Source: Chirona hameri
Taxonomy: Eukaryota; Arthropoda; Thecostraca; Balanomorpha; Balanidae
Assembly: GCA_036785665.1 (NCBI GenBank)
Contig: JAXIVJ010000479.1
Location: 164,190 to 228,189, forward strand
Direction of reading: 5' to 3'
DNA: 64,000 bases
Below, in pieces: positions 11,876-22,773 of this stretch (positions are counted from its first letter, which is position 1; each line of letters opens with the position of its first letter). The notes beneath the pieces are model-generated. The model had not been told where the DNA came from, did not search any database, and saw only the letters and a program-made list of their open reading frames with translations. Position numbers and translations under genes: made by a program.

Positions 11876-12540
11876 GGGTATTCAGCCGAATACTGGGGGG
11901 AGGGAGAGGAAGATTCTGGCCCCTCGTTGTCTTCTGAACCAATAACCGCAGCGAGACGCGCAAGGCGGCATTCGAAAGCTCTCAATGAGACACATCTAAA
12001 GCTTAAGCAAAATTTTCAACATAAGGTAACATGTCAGGTCACACTCAGGTTAAAGGTCAACATTGAGGTATTTGAATTTTGAGGCCCTACTCTCCATCCA
12101 AAGCCTTAGATTGCGACTATTATCGCACAAAGCCGGGCTGCGGAGTTGGAGTCGACGTCGGAGTCGGAGTCGCTAAAATCTTACCGACTCCGACTACGGC
12201 CCGGAGTCGTAGTTGACTTGTTGGCAATTGGCGATTACTTTGGCCGGTAGAATAGTCGTCGGCCAAGGGACATTAACTTTACACCCCTTTAAAAAAATGA
12301 GTGGAAAATTAAACGAGTGGAAAGTTTACTCAATTAACGGTAAATTTCCGCCTGCTGAAGATAGGGCAATCATTTTTACGTCATCTGATGATGATTGGGG
12401 TTTCGGACGAACCGACTCTTATGGTCACACGTCGCCCATTGTAATGCCATCGTGCTCGTTTCGTGAAGGAGACTCGAATCATACCATGGTGACCACGTTA
12501 CCGAAGTCAAATTTTAAAATTTGACCTCAGGTCAAGGTAA
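11876..12540 (+). mobile_element. Core-A fragment with hAT-like left end and core-B tail (copy 1)
   Basis: 11940-12132 aligns with the left part of the element at 54.9 kb (CGCGCAAGGCGGCATTCGAAA; repeated AGGTCA). At 12125-12132 the sequence GCACAAAG is followed by CCGGGCTGCGGAGT and GGAGTC/GACTCC repeats, the left end of a hAT-like insertion. From about 12490 it runs into AAATTTGACCTCAGGTCAAGG, a core-B signature. The same chimera is at 17680-18360. Confidence 0.6.
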
Positions 12541-12541
12541 T

Positions 12542-14088
12542 TTAACCCTTTTTGTAACAGGGGGGGGGGGGGGCGGATTCCGCCCCCCCCCCCTCATGTT
12601 TTTTGCAAATATCTCCAGAACGGCTTGGAGCAGGCCCATGACATTTTGGGACTTTTCATAGAATTGAACTCCGGATTTGGAGTAAAAGTTTTGAGTTCTT
12701 AACTTGAACAGAGGCGGTTCTAGGGCACAGTTTTGGGTGGGTTCGGAGGCGACATTTGGCGAAAATACGGAAATGCGATCTTCACGGCTTCTTCCTAACT
12801 GCATCAAGTATGAAGGAGTTACATCGGCTTACCGTGATTGCAAAAAGTGCAAATTAGATGATGTTAATGAAATGTCATACAAAATTGCATGGCAGAGGCG
12901 GTTTCAGGGGCTTGAAAAGGGGGGGGGGGTTCCAGGAAGTATTCAATGCTTGGCGGGAAGCCAATAGAGCAATGTAAGGGGCATTTCTAACTATCAAGAT
13001 GTAAAAGATAGCTTCTGCTTCCATTATTTGCATAATTTATTACATATAGAGTTTCAGGGGCGTGTTCAGGAACAGGAAAAGGGGTGACAGGCATGGTGAT
13101 GACGATATGCCAGCGATAACGGCGCAATATACGTTTAGCTTATAATAATATATGCACATATGAGACCAGAAAAGGGGATAAAGTCATTTTTTGCAGAGGC
13201 GCGCTCAGGAATGGAAGAAAGGGGGTCATATTATTGCAAGGAAACTAAGAGGCATGGGCGTACAATGACATAACATACTGCAGTTTTCGGATGAAATACG
13301 CACCACAGGCTACTCTACGAACGATCATAAGATAATAGGCGAGTCCAGGTAGGGTACAAAGGGGGTAAGCAATGTTAATTGAAGTTGTAAGTGAAATAGT
13401 CACTGTTGACTAGTTAGTATCATAATAGCGGATAATATACTTATCAAAAGGTCTTGCGCCGCCCTAGTTTGGATCCTGGATACGCCTATGATGAAGTACA
13501 ACATGCAAAAAGGAACTATCTATGATCAGTAACATATTTATAGTACTGGGTAGCAACTTGTCTGCAGATAATATTTTTTCCCAATTTTACCCCCCTTTTT
13601 CACTAACCTGGTACCGCCTATGGCAAAAATATGATTTATAACTGTTTTTCTAATGTCTCAATCACATACCATTTCATTTATAAAAAAAAACATCAAAAAA
13701 TGGTTTTATTACGCATTTACTTCACCCCCATATTGAGTGACCTGCACACGCCTATGATTTTTGAATTTTCAAACGTCACCGTCGTATATCAATTTCCGAT
13801 TCAATCTCTATCGATTCCTATTAGTTGTGTTAAAATCGGTCGATAAACATTAAAGCTATGTTGAATCAAAAATACCACTAAAATTTGTGGTTTTTGCCCC
13901 CCTGTTGCCCCCTATCCAAAATGTATATTTGTTTATTATTTATAAATGTAGATCGAGTTGAGGGGAACCAAACACCGTTTCATTTTTGAAAATCGGACGG
14001 GTAGATCTCGAGATCTCCGGGGGGGGCGGAATCCGCCCCCCCCTGTTACAAATAGGGGTAGCCAGGAACCTGTTACAAATAGGGTTAA
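12542..14088. mobile_element. TTAA-flanked piggyBac-like MITE with paralogous empty site
   Basis: TTAA at 12542-12545 and 14085-14088 flank CCCTTTTTGTAACAGG and CCTGTTACAAATAGGG ends, each followed inward by a long G-run/C-run palindrome (GGGCGGATTCCGCCC type). The right tip is doubled: CCTGTTACAAATAGGG occurs twice, about 28 bp apart. The interior (1.5 kb, no transposase) holds several AGAGGCG..TCAGG and CCTGGATACGCCTATG-like pieces that may be nested remnants. Duplication copy 2 has the uninterrupted site at 18349-18352, which fixes the boundaries to the base. Confidence 0.93.
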
Positions 14089-14140
14089 GGGCATGTGGTG
14101 AACCAGGTAAGTCGTGCTGCGCAATGTCGGACGCGTCTCG

Positions 14141-14730
14141 AAGTCACGTCGCCCCATATGCAACATGACATACATAGGTCACTAAATGACCTTGTCCTGA
14201 GGTCAAATTGTGAAGTTGATCTAATTAGGTCATGATTAACATGTGACGAAGCACCTTGACGAGACACACACGATGGTGTTAAAATTATTGTTCTATGTTT
14301 AACAGATAACAAGTTATTCACGAACAACTTCTTGGGAAAATACCCTCGTGACCTTTCATGACCTCTGGAGCCTAAACTATTGACCTGAGCTAAAATCTAC
14401 AAAATGAGATTTCATTTCCAATAGTTTTGTTTTTTCCCGATTGTTCTTAGCTAATTCCCAATATATTTGGGGGTGTTCGAAGCGAAGTTCTAAAACTAGA
14501 AAATCTGACCTTCGATGACCTCTGGTTACCTCAATATGGACCTGAACCAAAACAAAATACCCGAAGTAACTTCGAATGTCCTTGTCAAGAGCTTTGTAAC
14601 GCCCTTTTCCACGTATTTCTAGCCCTTTTAACTTTCGAGTTAGACGGGGGAGGGGGGTGATATTGACCCCTCCCCCAACCACCACCACCAGGACGAAGTT
14701 GTTTCAGAGGCCCACTGGGGCGCGGGTTAA
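14141..14730 (-). mobile_element. Truncated core-B TTAA element (copy 2)
   Basis: Only the right half of the element seen at 6668-7882 is present, starting at the duplication breakpoint. It ends with CCCACTGGGGCGCGGG and TTAA at 14727-14730, a better match to the CCCGCGCC end type than copy 1. The hairpin near 14646-14672 is GGGGGAGGGGGGTGATATTGACCCC-like. Confidence 0.65.
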
Positions 14731-15274
14731 ACCTACACGAGACAAATCTTTCCAGATTACCATATCTGCCAGAACAGTGCACAATTTATATGTGAAACAC
14801 ATAGACTAGAGCGTCTCAGAAAGTGGTTGTAGGGATTTTGCGAGCCGATTCTTGCACTACCTCGTTTAAATGTGGAATATCATCAACTAAAAATAAACAT
14901 CACTTCCTAGATCACTGCGGCTACTGATAATCCCATGTTTCGGTAGAAAATACAATAATAAATCTGCTTCTCCTCTGACATACGGCGCAGCATTTTATGT
15001 CCAAACTCCAAACTCAGACCCCATTCTTCTATGACTGGCGAACAAATTAGATAATAAACGTATTTCGCTGCATCACATAACAAACTATTTTTGTACAAGA
15101 AGTTATGAATGTTTCTATTACATTAATGCCGCATTAGGTCAATGGCTGCGTTTTATGAGCGTGTGACGCCAAACGCCTCGGATGAGTCGGACAGGCGATT
15201 CCAGTGGGTGGGGCTGAGTAGACCACACCAACTAACTGGACCACAGTAATCATAGGAGTCTCCCCTCAGCGAGG

Positions 15275-16440
15275 ACCGTGTCTGACGTGCAGATACCAAA
15301 CCCAGACCACAACAGATCACCCTGTGCCAGGAACATTTCTGACGTGCAGATAGCACTACCAAACCCAGACCACAACAGACCACCCTGCGCCAGGACCATT
15401 TCTGACGTGCAGATAGCACTACCAAACCCAGACCACAACAGACCACCCTGTGCCAGGACCATTTCTGACGTGCAGATAGCACTGCCAAACCCAGACCACA
15501 ACAGATCACCTTGTGTCAGGACCGTGTCTGGCGTGCAGATAGCACTACCAAACCCAGACCACAACAGACCACCCTGTGCCAGGACCATTTCTGACGTGCA
15601 GATAGCAGTACCAAACCCAGACCACAACAGACCACCCTGTGCCAGGACCATTTCTGACGTGCAGATATCACTACCAACCCCAGACCACAACAGATCACCC
15701 TACGCCAGGACCATTTCTGACGTGCAGATATCACTAACAAACCCAGACCACAACAGATCACCCTGGGCCAGGACCATTTCTGACGTGCAGGTAGCACTAC
15801 CAAACCCAGACCACAACAGATCACCCTGTGTCAGGACCATTTCTGACGTGCAGATAGCACTACCAAACCCAGACCACAACAGATCACCCTGTGCCAGGAC
15901 CATTTCTGACGTGCAGATAGCACTACCAAACCCAGACCACAACAGATTACCCTGTGCCAGGACCATTTCTGACGTGCAGATAGCACTACCAAACCCAGAC
16001 CACAACAGACCACCCTGTGCCAGGACCGTGTTTGACGTGCAGATAGCACTACCAAACCCAGACCACAACAGACCACCCTGTGTCAGGACCATTTCTGACG
16101 TGCAGATAGCACTACCAAACCCAGACCACAACAGATCACCCTGTGCCAGGACCGTGTCTGACGGGCAGATAGCACTACCAAACCCAGACCACAACAGATC
16201 ACCCTGTGCCAGGACCGTGTCTGACGGCCGGGCCACACTAACGAATTGGGACCACGCCAACGGACCCAGACCACAGTAGGTCACCTTGTGACGGGGATCG
16301 TGCCTGACAGGGAGACCATGCTTACGGACCCGGACCACAGTACGTGGCTCCTCTACGAGGACCGTGTCTAACGGGCAGACCACGCCAACAAACCCTGACC
16401 ACAACTGATCACCCTGACCACGACAACACCGTGCCTGAAG
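15275..16440. repeat. 63-bp minisatellite, ~15 core copies (copy 2)
   Basis: Same unit and flanks as 8461-9545, with the ACCATTTCTGAC variant more frequent here. The first unit again lacks 9 bp, so that deletion predates the duplication. The decayed units follow from about 16220. Confidence 0.95.
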
Positions 16441-16616
16441 CCGGCACTCGGAGACCATGCCGTCTGGACCGACGTCCGGACCATCGATTGCGCCCGTCTG
16501 GCATTGATGTGCGGTATTGTTAGAATGCGTTATCGGGTCCCGGCCACTCGCTGATAGAGCCGCCATCCCGGCCTTCTACTGACCGCCCCCCGGTGAGAGT
16601 GAGGCCTTTCATCACC

Positions 16617-17117
16617 GAGGGGGATGTTGCCGAGCCAGTGTGAGACCCCCGGCTACGCTCGCTGCATGGAGGGATATTGCCGAGCCAGTGTGAGACCCCC
16701 GGCTACGCTCGCTGCATGGAGGGATATTACCGAGCCAGTGTGAGACCCCCGGCTACGCTGCATGGAGGGATATTGCCGAGCCAGTGTGAGACCCCCGGCT
16801 ACGCTGCATGGAGGGATATTGCCGAGCCAGTGCGAGACCCCCGGCTACGCTGCATGGAGGGATATTGCCGAGCCAGTGTGAGACCCCCGGCTACGCTGCA
16901 TGGAGGGATATTGCCGAGCCAGTGTGAGACCCCCGGCTACGCTGCATGAAGGGATATTGCCGAGCCAGTGTGAGACCCCCGGCTACGCTGCATGGAGGGA
17001 TATTACCGAGCCAGTGTGAGACCCCCGGCTACGCTGCATGGAGGGATATTGCCGAGCCAGTGTGAGACCCCCGGCTACGCTGCATGGAGAGATATTGCCG
17101 AGCCAGTGTGAGACCCC
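16617..17117. repeat. 46-bp minisatellite, ~10 copies (copy 2)
   Basis: Same unit as 9737-11325, flanked by the same unique sequences on both sides, but roughly a third as long. The final unit runs into ACCCCCATGCGCGTGCAG, as in copy 1. Confidence 0.95.
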
Positions 17118-17679
17118 CATGCGCGTGCAGGGCACGATGCTGTCAATCTTGGGTGGGTTTGAAAGCTGACAGTAAAAGTCTGTTTTTAGATAGCTGAATG
17201 TAAAGACCGGTTTTAGACGGCTGATTGTAAAAGGCTGGTCTTTGGAAGCTCATTGTAAAAAGTCGGGTTTAGGAAGCTGATTGTAAAACTTTCCGGTTGA
17301 GGAGAGCATCATAAAAGCGCTGAGTGCTGCAGTCAATAATAGAGGAATTGATATGGGCTGTTTTGTTTGCGTGGATGGTTCCAGTGTTACAACTAAATGA
17401 CTCTCCATAAATTGGAGCAGGGGCGGATCCAGGGTTTTCATTAAGGGGGACTGCAGGCCCGGGGGGCGCATTTTCGCTGATATGCACCTGAGGGGGGCGC
17501 CGCCGCCGGCGTCGGGTCGTCAGCGCGATGAGTCGTTGAGCGTGTGGGGGGGGAGGTAGTGTCGAGTCGCCAGAGCGAAAAGTTGTTGACTGTGAGGGGG
17601 AGGGGGAGGGGGGGGGGGGGAGGTCCTCAGTGCAAAAAAGTCGTTGACAAGAGAGAGGAGTTTTTAATTATCATCAAAC

Positions 17680-18360
17680 TCGCTGGGGTATTCAGCCGAA
17701 TACGCCCCGCGGGGGCAGGAAGATTCTGGCCCCTCGTTGTCTTCCGAACCAATAGCCGCAGCGAGACGCGCAAGGCGGCATTCGAAAGCTCTCAATGAGA
17801 CACATCTCAAGGTTAAGCAAAATTGCCAACATAAGGTAACATGTCAGGTCGCACTCAGGTCAAAGGTCAACATTCAGGTATTTGAGTTTTGAGGCCCTAC
17901 TCTCCATCCAAAGCCTTAGATTGCGACTATTATCGCACAAAGCAGGGCTGCGGAGTAGGAGTCGAAGTCGGAGTCGAAGTCGCAAAAATATTACCGACTC
18001 CGACTACGGCCCGGAGTCGTAGTCGACTTGTTGGCAAATGGCGATTACTTTGGTCGGTAGAATAGTCGTCAGCCTAGGGACATTAACTTTACACCCCTTA
18101 AAAAATGAGTGGAAAATGAAACGAGTGGAAAGTTTACTCAACTAACGGTAGATTTCCGCCTGTTGAAGATAGGGCAATCATTTTTACGTCATCTGATGAT
18201 GATTGGGGTTTCGGACGAACCGACTCTTATGGTCACACGTCGCCCATTTTAATGTCATCGTGCTCGTTTCGTGAAGGAGACTCGAATCATACCATGGTGA
18301 CCACGTTACCGAAGTCAAATTGCAAAATTTGACCTCAGGTCAAGGTAATTTAAGGTCATG
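17680..18360 (+). mobile_element. Core-A fragment with hAT-like left end and core-B tail (copy 2)
   Basis: Counterpart of 11876-12540. Here the hAT-like end is cleaner: GCACAAAG (17935-17942) followed by CAGGGCTGCGGAGTAGGAGTC. Its tail holds TTAA at 18349-18352, the empty target of the transposon present in copy 1. Confidence 0.6.
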
Positions 18361-18404
18361 TGGTGAACCAGGTAAGTCGTGCTGCGCGATGTCGGACGCG
18401 TCTC

Positions 18405-18625
18405 GACGAGACATACACATTACACAGTGGTGCCGGTTTCACGTTTTTATCTTCATTTTATGCTATCAGGAGTTATTGGCAAAGAAGTGCTGGTCACTTC
18501 AGATGACCTCACTCGATCTTGTAGGGGTCACTGAGTAATAATTGTACTATTATTGGTCATCAAGAATGAGCTATAATAGCTTAATCTTAAAACAATAATT
18601 ATGATACTAGAGCTACTAGTTTCCA
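18405..18625 (+). mobile_element. Core-B fragment leading into the LINE
   Basis: ACGAGACATACACATT, GGAGTTATTGGCAAAGAAG, AGATGACCTCACT and GGGGTCACTGAGTAA match the same ordered motifs at 23295-23450 and 47285-47460. The match stops near 18600, where LINE-type sequence begins. Confidence 0.55.
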
Positions 18626-18639
18626 TAGAATCTTCAACT

Positions 18640-20900
18640 CTGATTGATCATATTTTCTGCAATGATATTTCAGTAGTGCAACAGTCAGGTGTGATAAAAA
18701 CAGATTTCTAAGATCACTTCTCGATATTATCTTCCTCTGACATCACCCTTGATATTAAGTCATCTGCAAATGAAGCCAAAGCATGTTTTGACTATCGCTA
18801 TATAGATAATCTCAAGGAATTTCTAGTCAAAGAACTAGAAGATTTTCAATCTGAAACAAATCCTGAAAGTGATTGCAACATAATAATTACCTCTTACAGC
18901 AAAGGCATTGCAAAGAGTTCAAAAACAAAACAAAAAATATCAAGAAAGAATAATGCTATTCAACCATGGATTACACCCGAGTTACTTAACTCAATAAATA
19001 TAAAAAAGTATTTTGTTTAGAATAAAACTGAGAAATCCAAATGCTGAGAATAATTCAAAGTATAACACATATAGAAACTGTCAACTCAGCATTAAGAAAT
19101 GCTAAAAACATTACTATAAGTTGGAGTTTGCAAAATATCATAACAATCCCAAACAAACTTGGGAAACACTAAACCAATTTCTTCGGCAAAAATCCTCAAA
19201 CAATGAACTTCCAAACAAGTTTGTGTCTGATTCAGGTGAGGAGCTTGATGATGATATATCAATATCAAAAGAATTTAACAAGTTCTTCACTGAAATACAG
19301 AAATAGAAAGACAGAAGTTAAAAAACAAAAGCACTATATCTGTTAGAGATTCTCTGGACAATTTAGGAGATTTCCTAATTGCAGACATGATTCTATCTCC
19401 CAACAAATGCAAATTAAGTGGAGGAAATCCTGTGGGTTGAAAAATGTAGTAGCAGGATTTGACAATATTAACTAAAAAATATGTAAAAATACATATCAAT
19501 CAATATTACCACATATTGTTCACTTTTTTCAATTTATGCTTGAATGAAGCAGTATTTCCAAAACAACTAAAACTGCAGTTATCAAGCCTATATACAAAAC
19601 AGGTGGTCCAATGCCATTTTCTAATTACAGGCCAATCAGCATATTGCCATACTTATCAACAATCTTATAAAAACCTTTACATATTCAATTGTTACAACAC
19701 TTCACAAAAAAAAACTGCTTTGTGAAAGGCAATTCGGTTTTCGCAAAGGATTTTCAACATATATGCCCATTATATTGATACAAAATTTGATTACAAAAGC
19801 CTTTGAGGAGGATGAATGTGTTGTTGGCATATTCTTGGATTAAAAAAAGGCATTTGACACTGTAGATCACAATATTCTTTGTGAAAAACTAAAAAAATAT
19901 GGTGTATCTGGAAATGCATATGAAATACACCAGTCATACCTCACAGATCGCAAACAGACTGTTAACATAAGGGGTACCCAAGCATAATTTAGGAATGTGG
20001 GCATAGGTGTACCCCAAGGATCAATATTGGGACCTCTTTTGCTCATTATATATATAAATGATCTTGTAAACATTGATGGTAGCTGTGAGTTTTTCACATA
20101 TGCTGATGACACAGCCACTTTCTTTAAGCAACATGATGCTGATGTTCTTCAAATCATGATCAATATAGTATTGTCAAAAATATATACTTGGCTACAGTCA
20201 AACTTCCTTTCTCTCAATGTATCAAAGACTGTGTATCAAATATATAGTAAACGCAAAATAAATATTAACATAAGTGTGCAAATGAATGAGGCATTTATTG
20301 ATAAAAAAGTACAGTTAGGTACTTAGGAATGTGGATAATGATGATTTGAAATTTACTTCTCACATAAACAACATCACACATACTGTCAGCCGAAATGTAG
20401 GCATGATGTATAGAGTAAAATACTTTGTAGATTCAAGACAGCTCTTTCAGCTATATAATGCACTCATACTTCCTTATATCAATTATTGCTGCCTTTTTTG
20501 GGGGACAGGATATGCTCATCATACTAGAAAACTATTAATTCTGCAAAAGAGAGCAATGTGAATCATAGAAGGGATTTACCCTTCTCAAAGTGCCAATCCA
20601 GTTTTATTTTTTCTTCTTCTTAAAGTTCAAGATATTGCTAAACTACAAGTGATGCTCACAATGCATAAGCATGTATGCAACCAGCTACCTCACCCAATGC
20701 ACAATATGTTCAATATACACATTGCAAATCGTCACTCTACAAGACAAACCAAACATTTTCAAAGTATTTTTTCAACAAAGAATTATAGACTTTTCACCAT
20801 AACATGCCTCGGTCCCAAACTATGGAGTGATATTATATGTAGAAGCATTGGCCCTAACGAGGTACTACAATCCAAGTATGTGATGAAAACATAATAAAAA
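18640..20900 (+). mobile_element. Decayed CR1/L2-like non-LTR retrotransposon (LINE) ORF2 remnant
   Basis: Translated fragments follow the order of an ORF2 protein of the Jockey/CR1/L2 type. The end of an endonuclease-like segment contains DHFSI (about 18711-18725). The linker has PWITPELLNSI (18964-18996) and a FNKFFTEI stretch (near 19280). Reverse transcriptase motifs follow: NYRPISILPYLS (near 19625-19660), FLD-stop-KKAFDTVDH (19830-19871), GVPQGSILGPLL (20006-20041) and the catalytic YADD (20099-20110). The C-terminal tail has LILPYINYCCLFWG, LQKRAM and GPKLWSDI (20813-20836). In-frame stops (for example 19840-19842 and near 19985) and frameshifts (near 20320-20335) show it cannot encode a working protein. 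The 5' part is truncated. It is flanked upstream by core-B DNA, probably its insertion target. Confidence 0.85.
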
Positions 20901-21240
20901 ATCACTTCATTTCACAATATTAGTAACACATAATGTTGTTATGGGTAATGGGTTGTAACTAAATGGTTATTTTATCTGGTTGTTATGGGTAACGTTGTGT
21001 TGCTCAGTCGCTGCTGTGTGTATGTCCATGACATGCATATGTGTATGTATGTGTGTATATGTGTATATGTGTGTGTGTGTGTGTGTATGTGTATGTGCAT
21101 GTATGTATATATGTGAGATATATGAGGACAAAAAGTATCACATATGTATGCATATGCATGCATAGTTGATGGTATTATGCATATATACATATATAGTCCA
21201 ACAAGTTAGTCAAATGCGTTTGCTTTTCATGAGTTTCATA
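20901..21240. repeat. GT/GTAT microsatellite and flanks
   Basis: After the LINE tail there is (GTGTAT)/(GT)n sequence at about 21018-21118, followed by ATATGCATGC-type alternating tracts to about 21195. TGGTTGTTATGGGTAA is repeated near 20930-20990. Confidence 0.8.
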
Positions 21241-22085
21241 TAAGTAGGTCGTAGGTAGGGTCACTCATTCAATCAGGAGTGGTAAAGTGTTCTGTCCTTA
21301 TGGTAAGGTCGGGACAAAATGGGGGGTCCTTATGGGGGTCGGGGCTCCTTCCCATGAAGTACTCGGGGGGTCAAAATGTCAGTAAAAATCATTACCTATG
21401 GCTATGCCATTCCTGGGAAAATTTACTAAGCGATCATGTCCTTAGAAATACTGATCGTCAAAACCACTTCAGATGTAATATTCACTTAATCATCATATTC
21501 ATCACGTCAGCATGCATATACATTTACATTTGTTAAATTAGCAGTTGCGTTTCAGCTCTTGATTCTCAATCATTTAGTTTCACCCATATTGCCGACGAAA
21601 AAATATATACCAGTTATCTAGTTAGACAATTGCTCCCCGGGGGTGGGGGTCGGAGTGCTTGTATATTTTCAATGGAGTGAGTCTGAGATCGACTGTCAGG
21701 ACAGTCGATCTCATTGTTATGGTACTTTGAGAGTTCTACTATAAATAGTAGAAAATCCGGTTCATTCAGCATGAACATACACATTCCAGTTATACCGTGC
21801 ATCCTGCGCAATTGCGTCGTTTATGACGCATGGTGGAAGACCCTATACGAAGGTAGAGTCATCCGGCGATTTGACCGAATCCGACTTAGGAATGGTGACG
21901 TCATCTGGACGGAGAATCTCTTACCCCTATACAAATCAATAATAACTCGCAATTGTTTAAAGACTATATAGTATATAGATAATTCTACTGAGCCGAATTA
22001 CAAACAACATGCCCTGAAAGAAAGACAGATTCAAGCTCTCTATCTTATCTAAATAACATTTTGCTCCTAAGTCACTCCTATTTTG
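21241..22085. other. Unique stretch with a hairpin and a small unassigned ORF
   Basis: A perfect 14-bp hairpin is at 21684-21713. A frame at about 21775-21969 (+) encodes a basic, tryptophan-containing peptide (DAWWKTLYEGRVIRRFDRI within it) with protein-like composition. I cannot assign it to a family; it may be a fragment of a transposon ORF. Nothing else is evident. Confidence 0.3.
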
Positions 22086-22086
22086 A

Positions 22087-22118
22087 CAGCGAAGGAGCTT
22101 TTTCTTACTCCTTCGCTG
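22087..22118. repeat. 11-bp-stem hairpin
   Basis: CAGCGAAGGAG (22087-22097) and CTCCTTCGCTG (22108-22118) are exact inverted copies around a 10-nt pyrimidine-rich loop. Confidence 0.8.
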
Positions 22119-22240
22119 ATGTTAAAAGGTTGGGTTTGTTTGGTTTGTGAACCAATCACCGTATCCTCTTGGGACCAAGGTGCTAATTGGAACTCTCACC
22201 CTGCTCCGAGGGGTATGGGGAGCCGGGAAGACTTTTTTAG

Positions 22241-22316
22241 AGGCCCGCCGAGGGATTGAACCCCGGTCCCCGGCCAAGAAGGCAAGTTCTTACGACTGCG
22301 CCGAGTTGCTCCCCAA
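22241..22316 (-). repeat. tRNA-like SINE head
   Basis: On the minus strand an A-box-like CTCGGCGCAGTCGTAAGA (22306-22289) is followed by a B-box-like GGGTTCAATCC (22263-22253). Spacing fits a tRNA with a long variable arm. The body downstream on that strand is about 100 bp. It abuts a 250-bp MITE. Confidence 0.5.
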
Positions 22317-22570
22317 ATTACAACTGAAATGTAAGCAACGTGTTCTTTGTGTGAAATGCGTCAGATATGTATCCAGCAAGGTAACGGCATTGGCGGTCGC
22401 TGCGTGGCCGACTTTCGGTCTCAAATGCAAGTCCTGCGCTCCGCCAGGGACGGAGGCTTAGTGAGAGCGTGATAGGGTTTGGTGGTCGACCAGATACATA
22501 TGACGTCATATGGCAAACTTGGAACCTGACGCATTTTTGCGCCCACGTTGTTTACATTTCAGTTGTAATG
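22317..22570. mobile_element. ~250-bp MITE with ~100-bp inverted repeats
   Basis: ATTACAACTGAAATGTAA at 22317-22334 is matched in reverse at 22553-22570. The inverted similarity continues inward through CAACGTG, ATGCGTCAG and GATACATA-like blocks, leaving a short centre. No certain target duplication is visible. It carries no ORF. Confidence 0.7.
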
Positions 22571-22773
22571 GCGGAGTCGTTGCGGGCGGTCGGCGGAGGC
22601 GATCGACGGATGATACAAATTATTATTGTTAGGTAAGTACTGAGAATGTCCCGGTTCTGAGTGCGTTCTGATGAAATTTGACATATAGAATTAGTATAAT
22701 ATTCAATTTACCTGTATAAAGGTGTGCAAAAGCGAATATCGCCCAATAATTAGCTATATATCTTTGTTTGGTT

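Larger units (their letters stand above)
7252..14140 (+). repeat. Tandem segmental duplication, copy 1
   Basis: From AAGTCACG at 7252 the sequence aligns colinearly with copy 2 from 14141: TTAA-element right half, about 450 bp unique DNA, 63-bp array, 46-bp array, AGCTGATTGTAAAA repeats and a core-A fragment. Copy 1 differs by a 1.54-kb transposon (12542-14088) and a much longer 46-bp array. It ends at GTCTCG, 14140, where copy 2 starts directly. Confidence 0.9.
14141..18405 (+). repeat. Tandem segmental duplication, copy 2
   Basis: Colinear with 7252-14140 but lacking the TTAA transposon and about two thirds of the 46-bp array. It opens at AAGTCACG directly after copy 1 and closes at GTCTCG at about 18400-18405, followed by ACGAGACATACACATT, which continues as core-B sequence. 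Confidence 0.9.

Noticed and set aside
18640..20900. An active reverse-transcriptase gene
   Set aside because: The catalytic YADD is present, but there are several in-frame stops and frameshifts and the 5' part is missing.
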